Positions 38,409 to 47,102 of a stretch of DNA of 64,000 nucleotides are shown here, in pieces. The notes below the pieces were generated by a model. It was not told where the DNA came from. It did not search any database and saw only the letters and a program-made list of their open reading frames with translations. A program made the translations under genes and the position numbers. The DNA is from Sphingobium fuliginis. GTDB taxonomy: Bacteria > Pseudomonadota > Alphaproteobacteria > Sphingomonadales > Sphingomonadaceae. Every line of letters begins with the position of its first letter. Positions within the stretch are counted from its first letter, which is position 1. Where the stretch lies: positions 124,001-188,000 of the forward strand of contig NZ_SEON01000001.1 in the NCBI RefSeq assembly GCF_004152845.1, in the 5' to 3' direction.

Positions 38409-40475
38409 ATGAAGAAACCGACCGCGCTCACCCTGCCGCTTTTCGCGCTTTCGCTGGCCCCGGTGGCTGCCCGCGCCGATGTGGTAGCCAAGGCCGCCTC
38501 CCCCGATGGCCGCATCACGCTGACCGTCAGCCTCGATAATGAAGGCCGCCCCAGCTACGCCGTGCAGCGCGACGGCAAGGCGCTGATCGCGGACAGCCGC
38601 CTTGGTTTCATGTTCACCGACGCACCGAAGATCGAGCGCAATCTGACGCTGGCCGACAGCAGGACCGGCAAGAGCGACACGACATGGACCCAGCCCTGGG
38701 GCGAATGGTCCAGCATCCGCGACCATCACAATGAGATCCGCCTCGCCTTTCGCGAGAAAAGCGACCTTCAGCGCGAGATGGACGTGACCTTCCGCCTGTT
38801 CGACGACGGCGTGGCCTTCCGCTACACGCTGCCCGATCAGGCCCATCTGCACCACGCCAATATCGCGGAGGAACTGACCCAGTTCGCCTTTGCGGAGGGC
38901 GGCACCGCCTGGTGGAAGCCCGCCTTCGAATGGAACCGGGAGGAATATCTCTATAACAGGACGCCGCTCGATGCGGTCGGGACCGCGCAGACGGTGATGA
39001 CGGTGAAGCTCGCCAGCGGCACCCATGTCGCGCTGCATGAGGCGGCTTTGGTGGACTATGCGGGGATGAACCTGGCGCGGGCGCAGGGCAATATATTCCG
39101 CGCCGCGCTGACGCCGGGTTCCGGGGCGCCCAAGGTTTCGCGGGACGCCGGTTTCTCGACGCCATGGCGCACCATCGCCATCGCGGACGATGCGGCGGGG
39201 CTGTACATGAACCATATGATCCTGAACCTGAACGAACCCAACAAGCTGGGCGACGTGTCGGGCTGGATCAAACCGGGCAAGTTCGTCGGCGTGTGGTGGA
39301 ACATGATCAAGGGCGAGTGGACGTGGGCGCGCGGGCCGAAGCATGGCGCGACCACCGCCAATGTCCGCCGCACTATCGACTTCGCCGCCGCCAACGGCAT
39401 CCCCGCCGTGCTGGTCGAGGGATGGAATGTCGGCTGGGACGGCAATTGGTTCGGCAATGGCAACGGCATGAACTTCTCCCAGTCCACCGAGGATTTCGAC
39501 GCCGATGGGCTGGCCGCCTATGCCAGGTCCAAGGGCGTGACGCTGATCGGCCATCATGAGACGGGCGGTTCGGCCAGCCATTATGACGGGCAGCTCGACA
39601 GTGCGTTCAAATGGGCCGCCGACCATGGCGAGCGGGTGGTGAAGACCGGCTATGTCACCGATGCCGGGCAGATCGAGCGGGTCGATCCCGACGGCTCGCA
39701 GCATCGCGAATGGCATGAGGGGCAGTGGATGGTGAACCACTATCTCCGCGTGGTGCAGGCAGCGGCGAAATATAAGGTCAGCATCGATAGTCACGAGCCG
39801 GTGAAGGATACGGGCCTGCGCCGCACTTATCCCAATTGGGTGGCGCGCGAAGGCGGGCGCGGCATGGAATATAATGCCTGGGTCGGCGGCAAGAATCCGC
39901 CTGAGCATGAGGCCAATCTCGTCTTTACCCAGTTGCTGGGTGGGCCGATGGACTTCACGCCGGGCGTTCTCAGCCTTTCCGGGTCGGAGGGGAGCGCGAT
40001 CCAGTCGACCATCGCCAAGCAGTTGGCGCTTTATGTCGTGCTGTACTCGCCCTTCGTGATGGCCGCGGATACGCCCGAAAATTACGCGAAATATCCGGGG
40101 CCGTTCCAGTTCATCAAGGATGTGCCGACCGACTGGTCCGATACCCGCGTCCTGAATGGCGAGGTGGGCGACTATGTGACCATCGCGCGCAAGGCCAAGG
40201 GCAGCAATGACTGGTATCTGGGCGCGGTCGGGGATGAAGAGGCGCGCTCCACTCAGGTGAAGCTCGACTTTCTGGAGGCCGGGCGGTCCTATGTGGCGGA
40301 GATTTATCGGGATGGGCCGGGGGCGGACTATCGCACCGAGGCGCGTCATGCGATCGTGATCGAGAAGAAGGCGGTGAAGAGGGGGGATGTGTTGAGCATT
40401 GACCTCGCGCCGGGTGGGGGGGAAGCGATCCGCTTCGTGGCGGGCGGGGGCAAGGGCAAGCGCTCAATACGATAA
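38409..40475 (+). CDS. GH97 alpha-glucosidase, exported
   Basis: This 688-residue enzyme is SusB-like. It has a signal peptide ending V-A-A-R-A, an N-terminal beta-sandwich (about 25-260), a TIM barrel with W-W-N-M-I, E-G-W-N-V-G-W-D-G-N-W, S-H-E-P-V-K and R-E-G-G-R-G-M-E-Y-N, and a C-terminal beta domain. The glutamates in S-H-E-P and G-M-E-Y fit the inverting alpha-glucosidase group rather than the retaining one, which uses Asp. Start ATG 38409 follows AAAAGGAAT. The 120-bp gap upstream may hold its own promoter. It would trim maltodextrins before or during uptake. Confidence 0.93.
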   Translation: MKKPTALTLPLFALSLAPVAARADVVAKAASPDGRITLTVSLDNEGRPSYAVQRDGKALIADSRLGFMFTDAPKIERNLTLADSRTGKSDTTWTQPWGEWSSIRDHHNEIRLAFREKSDLQREMDVTFRLFDDGVAFRYTLPDQAHLHHANIAEELTQFAFAEGGTAWWKPAFEWNREEYLYNRTPLDAVGTAQTVMTVKLASGTHVALHEAALVDYAGMNLARAQGNIFRAALTPGSGAPKVSRDAGFSTPWRTIAIADDAAGLYMNHMILNLNEPNKLGDVSGWIKPGKFVGVWWNMIKGEWTWARGPKHGATTANVRRTIDFAAANGIPAVLVEGWNVGWDGNWFGNGNGMNFSQSTEDFDADGLAAYARSKGVTLIGHHETGGSASHYDGQLDSAFKWAADHGERVVKTGYVTDAGQIERVDPDGSQHREWHEGQWMVNHYLRVVQAAAKYKVSIDSHEPVKDTGLRRTYPNWVAREGGRGMEYNAWVGGKNPPEHEANLVFTQLLGGPMDFTPGVLSLSGSEGSAIQSTIAKQLALYVVLYSPFVMAADTPENYAKYPGPFQFIKDVPTDWSDTRVLNGEVGDYVTIARKAKGSNDWYLGAVGDEEARSTQVKLDFLEAGRSYVAEIYRDGPGADYRTEARHAIVIEKKAVKRGDVLSIDLAPGGGEAIRFVAGGGKGKRSIR

Positions 40476-40486
40476 GATACCCCGCA

Positions 40487-40509
40487 CCGTTCGCCCTGAG
40501 CCTGAACGG
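40487..40509. repeat. Short CCGTTCG...GAACGG palindromic repeat, copy 2
   Basis: CCGTTCGCCCTGAGCCTGAACGG is the reverse-complement form of the repeat at 25216-25241, with 6- to 7-bp arms. It lies between the GH97 gene and the MFS gene. Confidence 0.75.
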
Positions 40510-40545
40510 CGATAGGAATAAGTATAAAGCAAAGGTTGGGGACGC

Positions 40546-42057
40546 ATGGATCAGGCGCAAGATAATCTGGAACCGCAGTCCCGCCCTCGCCAGGGCTTTT
40601 GGGGCCTGTGGAACATCAGCTTCGGCTTTTTCGGCATCCAGATCGGCTTTGCGCTGCAGAACGCCAATATGAGCCGCATCTTCCAGTCGCTGGGCGAAAG
40701 CCTGGACGATCTGGCGCTGCTGTGGATCGCGGCGCCGCTCACCGGCCTGCTGGTCCAGCCGATCATCGGCCATTATAGCGACCGGACATGGTGCCGTTTC
40801 GGGCGGCGGCGGCCTTATTTCTTCGCGGGCGCGCTGTTCGCGGCGCTGGCGTTGGTCGGCATGCCCAATGCGCCAGGCCTGCTCGCCGCGGCGATGATGC
40901 TGTGGGTGCTCGACGCCTCGCTCAATGTTTCCATGGAGCCCTTCCGGGCCTTTGTCGGGGATATGCTGGCGAAGGAGCAGCATATGGCGGGCTACGCGCT
41001 CCAGACCGCCTTCATCGGCGCGGGCGCGGTGATCGGGTCGTCCACCCCGTGGCTGCTGGACCGGCTGGGGGTCGCCAATGTCGCCAGCGGGTCCGGCATT
41101 CCCGACACGGTGCGGATCAGCTTCTATATCGGCGGCGCGGCCCTGTTCCTGGCGGTGTTGTGGACCGTGCTCACCACCCGCGAATATTCGCCCGAGCAGA
41201 TGACGCGCTTCGAACCTTCGGAGGGCAAGCCGGTCGCTGAAAGGGACGCTGTCCCGGCCATCCCGCCCGGCGGCACGCTCTGGATCGTCGCCGGGCTGGC
41301 CGTCGTCGCGATCGTCCGCATCCGGTCGCTGGAGAAGGAACTGTACCTGCTCGGCGCGCTGCTGGCCGGCTATGGCGCGGCGCGGATGCTGGCGCGCCGG
41401 CTGCACTGGGGCGGTCGCACCGACAATCTGCTCACCCATGTGGTCGGCAATTTCGCGGCCATGCCCGCGATGATGAAGCGCCTTGCGCTCGTCCAGTTCT
41501 TCACCTGGTCCGCGTTGTTCATCATGTGGATCTACACCACCCCGGTCGTCGCCCAATATGTCTTCGGGTCCGCCGATCCCGCCAGCGCCGCCTATAATGC
41601 GGGCGGCAACTGGGTCGGCATCCTCTTCGCCACCTATAATGGCGTCGCCGCCCTGGCCGCACCCTTCCTGCTGCAACCGCTCGCCCGCCGGATCGGCCAG
41701 GCGCAGACCCATGCCCTGGCGCTGATGCTGGGCGCGTTGGGCTTCCTTTCCTTCCTGTTCCTGCGCGACGCCCGCATGCTGCTGCTGTCGGAAGTCGCCA
41801 TCGGCATCGCCTGGGCATCCACGCTCGCCATGCCCTATGCGATGCTCGCCTCCAGCGTGCCGCAGGCGAAGCTCGGCATCTATATGGGGCTGTTCAACGC
41901 CTTCGTGGTCATCCCGCAATTGCTGGTGGCCACCGTCATGGGCACGATCATGCGGCATTTTTTCCCGACGGAGCCGATCTGGACCATGGCCTTTGCAGCG
42001 GGCGTCATGCTGCTCGCCTCAATGGCCGCCCTGCGCTGCCGCCAGGCGCGAAGCTGA
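40546..42057 (+). CDS. MFS sugar transporter, maltose/sucrose (SLC45/GPH-like) type
   Basis: This 503-residue inner-membrane transporter has about 12 helices. It has the family motif G-H-Y-S-D-R-T-W-C-R-F-G-R-R-R-P between helices 2 and 3, and N-I-S-F-G-F-F-G-I-Q in helix 1. This motif is shared by plant sucrose carriers and Caulobacter MalY, which imports maltose by proton symport. As the last gene of the locus it would carry maltose or malto-oligosaccharides from the periplasm into the cell. GGGGACGC precedes the ATG weakly. Confidence 0.92.
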   Translation: MDQAQDNLEPQSRPRQGFWGLWNISFGFFGIQIGFALQNANMSRIFQSLGESLDDLALLWIAAPLTGLLVQPIIGHYSDRTWCRFGRRRPYFFAGALFAALALVGMPNAPGLLAAAMMLWVLDASLNVSMEPFRAFVGDMLAKEQHMAGYALQTAFIGAGAVIGSSTPWLLDRLGVANVASGSGIPDTVRISFYIGGAALFLAVLWTVLTTREYSPEQMTRFEPSEGKPVAERDAVPAIPPGGTLWIVAGLAVVAIVRIRSLEKELYLLGALLAGYGAARMLARRLHWGGRTDNLLTHVVGNFAAMPAMMKRLALVQFFTWSALFIMWIYTTPVVAQYVFGSADPASAAYNAGGNWVGILFATYNGVAALAAPFLLQPLARRIGQAQTHALALMLGALGFLSFLFLRDARMLLLSEVAIGIAWASTLAMPYAMLASSVPQAKLGIYMGLFNAFVVIPQLLVATVMGTIMRHFFPTEPIWTMAFAAGVMLLASMAALRCRQARS

Positions 42058-42103
42058 GGAAACCGGCGAATCGCAAAAGCGCTTCATGGAAAAGTCGACA
42101 GGC

Positions 42104-42385
42104 TCAGCAAAGGCAGTCGACACCCGATTCCTCTTCGTCGGCAATCATGGCGTCCGCCACCTTCTTATATCTGCCTATTATTCGCCTGCATTCTTCCTGC
42201 GACTTGAAATATCCGAAATCATCGTCACCGGGGATCCTGTCCTGCTTCGGTTTTTTCACCATTAACCATGGCGTAAACGCAGACGATGTTTCACAATCAG
42301 ATGCCTGCCTGAGATCGGTCCATTTCTTTCTGACAATCCCGCCCCCGAATATGGGGCCGGGAACATCCATCTTTGTCATTTCCAA
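42104..42385 (-). CDS. Possible small hypothetical protein
   Basis: This 93-codon frame (M-E-M-T-K-M-D-V-P-G-P) encodes a mostly hydrophilic protein with D-D-D-F-G-Y-F-K-S-Q-E-E-C-R-R-I-I-G-R-Y and an acidic, Cys-containing end. The composition is protein-like and it fills the gap between the MFS gene and the FixJ-like regulator. There is no recognisable family and no clear ribosome site. This region is less GC-rich than its neighbours. Confidence 0.4.
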   Translation of the reverse strand: MEMTKMDVPGPIFGGGIVRKKWTDLRQASDCETSSAFTPWLMVKKPKQDRIPGDDDFGYFKSQEECRRIIGRYKKVADAMIADEEESGVDCLC

Positions 42386-42431
42386 TCCTGTATATTGGGA
42401 ATGATGGCGACGATTTCACATATTCAACAGG

Positions 42432-43043
42432 TCAGGGTAATCCTGAATCGGGCAAGAACCGGATGATTTCGGAGAATTTCTTGACGCCGAACTTCTTCAT
42501 GATGCTGGCGCGGTGCATTTCCACCGTTCTGATGCTGATCTGCAGCGCGTCAGCCACATCCCTGTTGCTGCCGCTGGAACTCAGCGCGCGCACGACATCC
42601 AGCTCCCTTTTGGTGAGGCTGCCGAAATAGGCTGCGGCGGCTTCCCGCCGGCGCTGGATCTCGATGTTCCGTTCCAGCATGGGCCAGGCATTGGCGAGCA
42701 CCTTGAGCAGCAGGCCGTCGGCAAAGGGCTTTTCCAGAAAGTCGATGGCGCCCCGCTTTATGACGTCGACCGCCGTCGGAATATCGCGCGACGCCGTCAT
42801 GACGATCAGGGGGATGTCCACCCGCCGCGCGGACAGTTCCTGCTGAACCGCCGGCCCGGCCATGTCGGCCAGATGCAGTTCCATCACCGCAATGCCGGGC
42901 GCTAGGAAATCAAGCGCCTCGATAAAGTCGGAACCGCAGGAAAAGGGGACGGGTCCGAACCCTTCCCGGCGCAGGATTCGCACCAGTTCCTGGCGCATCC
43001 TGCTGTCGTGGTCCACGATATAGACTGGACATCCTGGGTTCAT
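42432..43043 (-). CDS. FixJ-like response regulator with Glu at the phosphoacceptor position
   Basis: This 203-residue protein has a receiver domain (1-120) and a LuxR-type helix-turn-helix (about 140-200; L-T-K-R-E-L-D-V-V-R-A-L, then I-S-I-R-T-V-E-M-H-R). The acidic pocket is present (V-D-H-D), as are the Thr/Ser site (M-T-A-S-R-D) and the Lys in L-E-K-P-F-A. At the normal phosphoacceptor, however, the sequence is A-V-M-E-L-H, with Glu instead of Asp. It may be constitutively active or not regulated by phosphorylation. I used the ATG at 43043; the frame extends two codons to a TTG. Its neighbours are signalling genes, but no FixL-type kinase is adjacent. Confidence 0.88.
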   Translation of the reverse strand: MNPGCPVYIVDHDSRMRQELVRILRREGFGPVPFSCGSDFIEALDFLAPGIAVMELHLADMAGPAVQQELSARRVDIPLIVMTASRDIPTAVDVIKRGAIDFLEKPFADGLLLKVLANAWPMLERNIEIQRRREAAAAYFGSLTKRELDVVRALSSSGSNRDVADALQISIRTVEMHRASIMKKFGVKKFSEIIRFLPDSGLP

Positions 43044-43126
43044 AGCCAATTGCCTAGACCATCATTCCCGCGCCAACGCGCGAAGCCGCCAATGGTTTCG
43101 GCTCCGATCCTTTCTTTTTTATCGCG

Positions 43127-43708
43127 TCAGTTCGCAGCCGTCCGGCGGGGTTCGAAGAAGACCCCGATCATCCCGCCGCTCGACCACTGCACCCGCCCCA
43201 TCCGTACATCCAGGCCGCGGGTTTTCACAAGCAGCCGCGTACCTTCGCCAAGGCCGCCCACTTCGATCATCATCCCTTCGGCCGACAGGTTGCGGATCGT
43301 CCCGATCAACACGGGCGTGGAAGTCACCAGCGTTGCGGAGAAATCGACCGCCAGTCGGCGGCTGCGCGGCTCGTAGGTCTGGGGCGCGGGGTTCGCATCA
43401 GGCTCCTCGCCCGGAATCCAGGGCAATGTCTCTTCAAGCAGAAGACCGCATTTGGGCCCGTTGATCCAGCGGACCTCCGCCGTACGGAAGCTGGCGTCGT
43501 CGAAGCTCACATGCACCTGCTGGTGCAAGCTCAGCGACAGGGCGCACCGTCCGCTCAGTCCCGCATGGGACACATTTTCGACAGACAGGTTCGCTTCCTC
43601 GACGACCGGATAGAGCAATGCCGTCTTGAAGACGGTCTGCCGGGGGTGCCGGCGTTTCTCCATCATCGCGCTCCGGTCGTCGGACGGCTTTTCTAGCGGC
43701 TCGGTCAT
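43127..43708 (-). CDS. Tandem PilZ-domain protein
   Basis: This protein of about 193 residues has two PilZ-like beta-barrel domains. The first starts K-R-R-H-P-R-Q-T-V and includes N-V-S-H-A-G-L-S-G. The second starts R-S-R-R-L-A-V-D-F and includes N-L-S-A-E-G-M-M-I-E. R-R-x-x-R followed by N/D-x-S-x-x-G is the c-di-GMP-binding pattern. The first repeat keeps R-R-H-P-R and S-x-x-G; the second has R-S-R-R and S-A-E-G. It could bind the second messenger, but PilZ proteins without c-di-GMP binding exist. The start could be as far up as 43819, adding 37 residues. It is divergent from the BLUF gene. Confidence 0.82.
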   Translation of the reverse strand: MTEPLEKPSDDRSAMMEKRRHPRQTVFKTALLYPVVEEANLSVENVSHAGLSGRCALSLSLHQQVHVSFDDASFRTAEVRWINGPKCGLLLEETLPWIPGEEPDANPAPQTYEPRSRRLAVDFSATLVTSTPVLIGTIRNLSAEGMMIEVGGLGEGTRLLVKTRGLDVRMGRVQWSSGGMIGVFFEPRRTAAN

Positions 43709-43939
43709 ACGGGTTCCCACAGATTCGCGGAATCCCATAAATGATTGGACTTGCACGCCGATTAGCGGGGAAATAGGTATTTTTACGGTATCGCCCGGAG
43801 CGGTTGCATTAACCTTCATCTCCTAGACAGCCGGGGGCCGTTTCCTCCGCTGAGGCCGGCCTGGAACCGGCGGGGCGCATTTTCAGTCCCATCATGCGCC
43901 TCGCCTTTACTTTCCTCAGACAAATGGCATCATCGTCGC

Positions 43940-44356
43940 ATGCTTGCTCGATGGTCCTATATTAGCACCAGCCAGTTGGATGCAACCCAAGCCGAAAAAC
44001 ACATGGAAGAGATCGTCCAGGTCTCCATTCCGCGCAACCGCTCGCTGGAAGTGACGGGCGCGCTGCTGTTCACGGGCAACCGCTTCGCCCAATATCTGGA
44101 AGGCGCGCCGGCCGCCATCGAAAACCTCAAGGCGAGCATCCTGCGCGACCGGCGCCACAGGGAGGTTCAGACGATCGCATCGGGCGAAGCGCCGCATCGC
44201 CATTTCGTCACCTGGTCCCTCGCCTATGCCGGCCCTTCCCATTTCGTTTCCGACATCATCGAACGCGCCTTGAACGATGCGCTGGAAAAGGGCGACGAAG
44301 GGTTCGAAGCGCTGGTTCAGATGATGTCGGAATTTTCGATCCGCGGCCGGGGTTGA
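43940..44356 (+). CDS. BLUF-domain blue-light photoreceptor
   Basis: This 138-residue single-domain BLUF protein binds FAD. The light-sensing Tyr is in W-S-Y-I-S-T-S near residue 7, the Asn in R-N-R-S-L-E-V-T-G-A-L-L-F, and the Gln in R-F-A-Q-Y-L-E-G. The semi-conserved Trp is in F-V-T-W-S-L-A-Y. The C-terminal 35 residues form a likely helical cap for signalling to a partner. There is no output domain, so it probably acts by protein interaction, perhaps with the neighbouring regulators. The ribosome site is weak. Confidence 0.93.
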   Translation: MLARWSYISTSQLDATQAEKHMEEIVQVSIPRNRSLEVTGALLFTGNRFAQYLEGAPAAIENLKASILRDRRHREVQTIASGEAPHRHFVTWSLAYAGPSHFVSDIIERALNDALEKGDEGFEALVQMMSEFSIRGRG

Positions 44357-44672
44357 GCTTTCGTCCCGCCATGGCGCGGCGACGCCGATATACCATCCCG
44401 CCGGAAAGCAGGCGATTATTAACTCAGATCAATATCCGCCGGGGAACAGGAAGACCTGCCGCTGGTTGCTCTGCCATGCCACTCGCCCTATCCTCGCCGA
44501 TCGTCCGGGCGGCGGCCGGTCCACTGCCATTGTCACGCAGGATGCATGGCCTTGTCCCTTCCCCGCCCCACCGATATGAGCAAGGGCAGACCATCGGTGT
44601 GAATGACAGACGCCCCGGTCGGGCGGAACGTCCAGCGCACGACCGGTTCGGAAAGAAAGGGAGAGCCCGATG
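44357..44672. other. Gene-poor gap between convergent BLUF and response-regulator genes
   Basis: The 316 bp between two convergent stop codons contain no frame with protein-like composition. I see no strong hairpin or repeat. An imperfect dyad TTAAC-TCAG-ATCAA at 44419-44432 resembles a Crp/Fnr site but is badly placed for a promoter. Confidence 0.5.
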
Positions 44673-45059
44673 TCAGAGCCTGTGGTCCGTGCCGGCCAGA
44701 ACCATGCCGATCGCCCCCAATATGTCCGTGCGGGAATAGGGCTTGATCACCCGCCTGCAGCTTTCATAGGCCGACGGCAGGCTTTGTTCGTCATAGCCCG
44801 TCACGATGATCACCGGCACGGCACGCGCGACCAGTTCGTCGATCAGGGGATAGCTCATCTCCCCCTGAAGATTGACGTCGAGCATGACGATGTCAGGCAA
44901 GTGTTCTGCAATGGCCTTGAGCGCGCCGAACAGGCTGCCATGCGGGCCCATCACCGAAAACCCCTCTTCGGCCAGCAAGGCGCCAAGGTCGCTCGCGAGA
45001 AAATAATCATCCTCCACCACCAGCACGCGAACCGCGCCGGGGGTCACCCCTTCCATCAT
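44673..45059 (-). CDS. Single-domain response regulator
   Basis: This 128-residue receiver domain has no output domain: V-E-D-D-Y-F-L-A acidic pocket, M-L-D-V-N-L phosphoacceptor Asp, V-T-G-Y-D-E and K-P-Y-S. It closely resembles the other stand-alone receiver at 50731-51108 (shared V-E-D-D-Y-x-L-A and T-G-Y-D-E), so the two are paralogues. AGGAGAG lies just before the ATG. Stand-alone receivers of this kind in alphaproteobacteria relay phosphoryl groups from HWE/HisKA_2 kinases; such a kinase lies 0.8 kb away. Confidence 0.9.
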   Translation of the reverse strand: MMEGVTPGAVRVLVVEDDYFLASDLGALLAEEGFSVMGPHGSLFGALKAIAEHLPDIVMLDVNLQGEMSYPLIDELVARAVPVIIVTGYDEQSLPSAYESCRRVIKPYSRTDILGAIGMVLAGTDHRL

Positions 45060-45129
45060 TCATCTCTCCTCTCCCGCCAGCCGTCGCACGGGAATGGGCG
45101 GCAGAAAATAACATAGGTGGAAACGCGCC

Positions 45130-45888
45130 ATGTCATCGCTCGATATCCCGCAGGTTGCGATGAAGGATAGCATCACTGCCCAGAAACTGGCGGCGCACTG
45201 GCCGCTCGGCCGGCGCGACCGGGATGTGATCAACGGCCTGGCCGGTCGGGCGCTTCAACCGCTGCGCACCGGCACGGACCTGTTCACCCAGGGGGACCGG
45301 CTGACCTCCATCTTCTTCCTGCTGGAGGGATGGGCGGCCCGGTACAAGATGCTGGAGGACGGCCGCCGCCAGATCGTCAGCCTGCTGCTGCCGGGCGATT
45401 TGTGCGATCCCTTCTGCTTCCTGCTGCATCGCGCCGACCATGGCGTCACCGCGCTCACGCCGGTCAGGGTCGCCGAAGTCGGACGCAGCCAGTTCGAGGA
45501 GATCGCGCTGGCCCATCCCGAAATCACCAAGGCGATGTGGATCAACGCCCTGATCACCGCGTCCATCCAGCGGGAGTGGTGCGTCAATCTGGGCCGCCGC
45601 ACCGCGCTGGAACGGTTCAGCCATCTCTTCTGCGAACTCTATCACCGGCTGCTGAAAGTGGGCTTGGTCAGCGGCAACGGCTTCCACTTTCCCGTCACGC
45701 AGCTCGAACTGGCGGACGCAACGGGATTGACGATGGTGCACACCAACAGAATATTGCAGGAAATGCGTCGCCAAAGGCTGATAGAATTGCACCGGCGCCA
45801 TCTTGTCGTGCCGGATCTCGCAGCGCTGGAGCGCGTCTGCGCCTTCGACCCTTCCTATCTGCATCCGGCGGCGCAAGAGGCATCGTGA
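45130..45888 (+). CDS. Crp/Fnr-family transcriptional regulator (1 of 3)
   Basis: This 252-residue protein has a cyclic-nucleotide-type beta-barrel (about 25-140), a dimer helix and a Crp-type winged helix (E-L-A-D-A-T-G-L-T-M-V-H-T-N-R). G-D-L-C-D-P-F-C-F appears in the barrel. The N-terminal [4Fe-4S] cysteine cluster of Fnr is absent, and the R-x-A-L cAMP motif is not kept, so the signal is unknown. The end overlaps the HWE kinase start (GTGA), forming a coupled regulator-kinase pair. Two further Crp/Fnr genes follow within 3.5 kb. Confidence 0.9.
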   Translation: MSSLDIPQVAMKDSITAQKLAAHWPLGRRDRDVINGLAGRALQPLRTGTDLFTQGDRLTSIFFLLEGWAARYKMLEDGRRQIVSLLLPGDLCDPFCFLLHRADHGVTALTPVRVAEVGRSQFEEIALAHPEITKAMWINALITASIQREWCVNLGRRTALERFSHLFCELYHRLLKVGLVSGNGFHFPVTQLELADATGLTMVHTNRILQEMRRQRLIELHRRHLVVPDLAALERVCAFDPSYLHPAAQEAS

Positions 45889-46814
45889 CGACACCATCCC
45901 CGACCGACGGCTGGCGCGACTTCCTCGCCCTCTTCGATGCCTCTCCCCTGCCCCAGATCCAGGTCGGGCCCAACGACAATATATTGCGCGCCAATGCGGC
46001 ATTGACGGAATTGCTGGGCATTCGGCCGGACCGGCTGATCGGCGGGCGGCTGGTCGTGCCGGCATCGGGCGAGTCGGCGGCACGGCTGAGCTGGGACGAC
46101 GGCAAATGCGAGGCGCGGCTGTTCGCCGCCGTGCTGGTGACGACGCCCGACTATCGCGTCTGCGTCTTGCAGTTCGGCAATGTCGACGCCCTGGAGGCGG
46201 CGGCGCGGCAATATCTGCTGCGCGACGTGCAGCATCGGCTGCGCAACCTGATCGCCTCCGTCCGCTCCATCTTCCGGCGGACTGCCGCGACCAGCGATTC
46301 CGTCGACCATCTCACCAGCCATTTCCTGGGGCGGCTGGACGCCATCGCCCGGATCGAATCCAATCTGGCCCTGGCGGAACGCCATGGACTTGAACTGCAC
46401 GACCTGATCATGGACGAGCTGGCGGCGTTCGCCGTCCGTGCGGGGGAACAGGCCTTTCTGGAGGGGCCGGATGTCCGGCTGCGCACCTCCGCCGCGACGA
46501 CATTGGCCCTCGCCTTTCATGAACTGGGCAATAATTCCATCAAATATGGCGCGCTCGGGTCGGACGGCGGCCGTGTCTGGGTCCGATGGTGGAGCGATCG
46601 CGAACCGGCCGGTCCGGTGCTGCGCATCCTTTGGGAGGAAAAGGGCGGCGACAGCCCGACAGCCGCCCGCCGGTCCGGCTTCGGCACGGAGATGCTGACC
46701 AAGACGATCCCGTTCGAACTGGACGGTTCGGGCACCATCGACTGGACGCCCGGCGCGTTCAAGGTGCACATCAGCCTGCCCATGACCAAGAGGCTGCTGC
46801 ACCCCAGCGACTAG
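45885..46814 (+). CDS. HWE-family sensor histidine kinase with PAS-like domain
   Basis: This 309-residue soluble kinase has a PAS-like N-terminal domain (about 10-110; P-L-P-Q-I-Q-V-G-P-N-D-N-I-L-R-A-N) and an HWE kinase core. The phospho-accepting His is in V-Q-H-R-L-R-N-L-I, and the ATPase has F-H-E-L-G-N-N-S-I-K-Y-G-A-L. The family Trp-Glu pair is in I-L-W-E-E and the G-box in G-F-G-T-E-M-L. The GTG start overlaps the Crp/Fnr stop and AAGAGG lies upstream. There is no membrane helix. HWE kinases act in light and general stress responses. The TAG stop is also the first triplet of the hairpin element that follows. Confidence 0.9.
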   Translation: MTTPSPTDGWRDFLALFDASPLPQIQVGPNDNILRANAALTELLGIRPDRLIGGRLVVPASGESAARLSWDDGKCEARLFAAVLVTTPDYRVCVLQFGNVDALEAAARQYLLRDVQHRLRNLIASVRSIFRRTAATSDSVDHLTSHFLGRLDAIARIESNLALAERHGLELHDLIMDELAAFAVRAGEQAFLEGPDVRLRTSAATTLALAFHELGNNSIKYGALGSDGGRVWVRWWSDREPAGPVLRILWEEKGGDSPTAARRSGFGTEMLTKTIPFELDGSGTIDWTPGAFKVHISLPMTKRLLHPSD

Positions 46815-46956
46815 AGCCAATCGACATTCAGCCCTGACGGCCTGCAAATGACGTTTTCCGTGCTTCCGGTGCTCACCTACTTTGAGTAGGCTGCGCTCCG
46901 GGTCACGGAAAACCATCATTTTCGGCTCGTCATCTTCTGAATGTCGATTGGCTCTA
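46812..46956 (-). repeat. Long hairpin element, copy 1
   Basis: A 145-bp element is bounded by perfect 20-bp inverted repeats (left end TAGAGCCAATCGACATTCAG). A second pair of arms lies inside (GTTTTCC / GGAAAAC region). The centre is a perfect small hairpin CCTACT-TTG-AGTAGG at 46876-46890. It is the reverse-oriented twin of the element at 47329-47494 and is related to the one at 49490-49635. Its left end includes the stop codon of the kinase gene. No open frame is present. It could be a MITE-like element or a structured RNA or terminator. Confidence 0.88.
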
Positions 46957-47102
46957 GCCGGCGGAAGGGCGAAGAAGCGCGCCGGCCATGATCCAGGTTA
47001 TGGGCCGGCCAGGAACGGGGGAACGTCCGCCGCCGTTCTATGTGCTGGGAGGCATGGCCATATGCTTCCCCTCAAGACCATGAAACCAGAGGAACCGCCG
47101 AC

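Noticed and set aside
44419..44432. Crp/Fnr-like dyad TTAAC-TCAG-ATCAA
   Set aside because: It lies between two convergent stop codons, where no promoter is expected, and only one half matches the Fnr consensus well.
44353..44739. Open frame after the BLUF gene on the plus strand
   Set aside because: The translation is Arg/Pro-rich without domain character and it runs antisense over the end of the response-regulator gene, so I treat it as non-coding.
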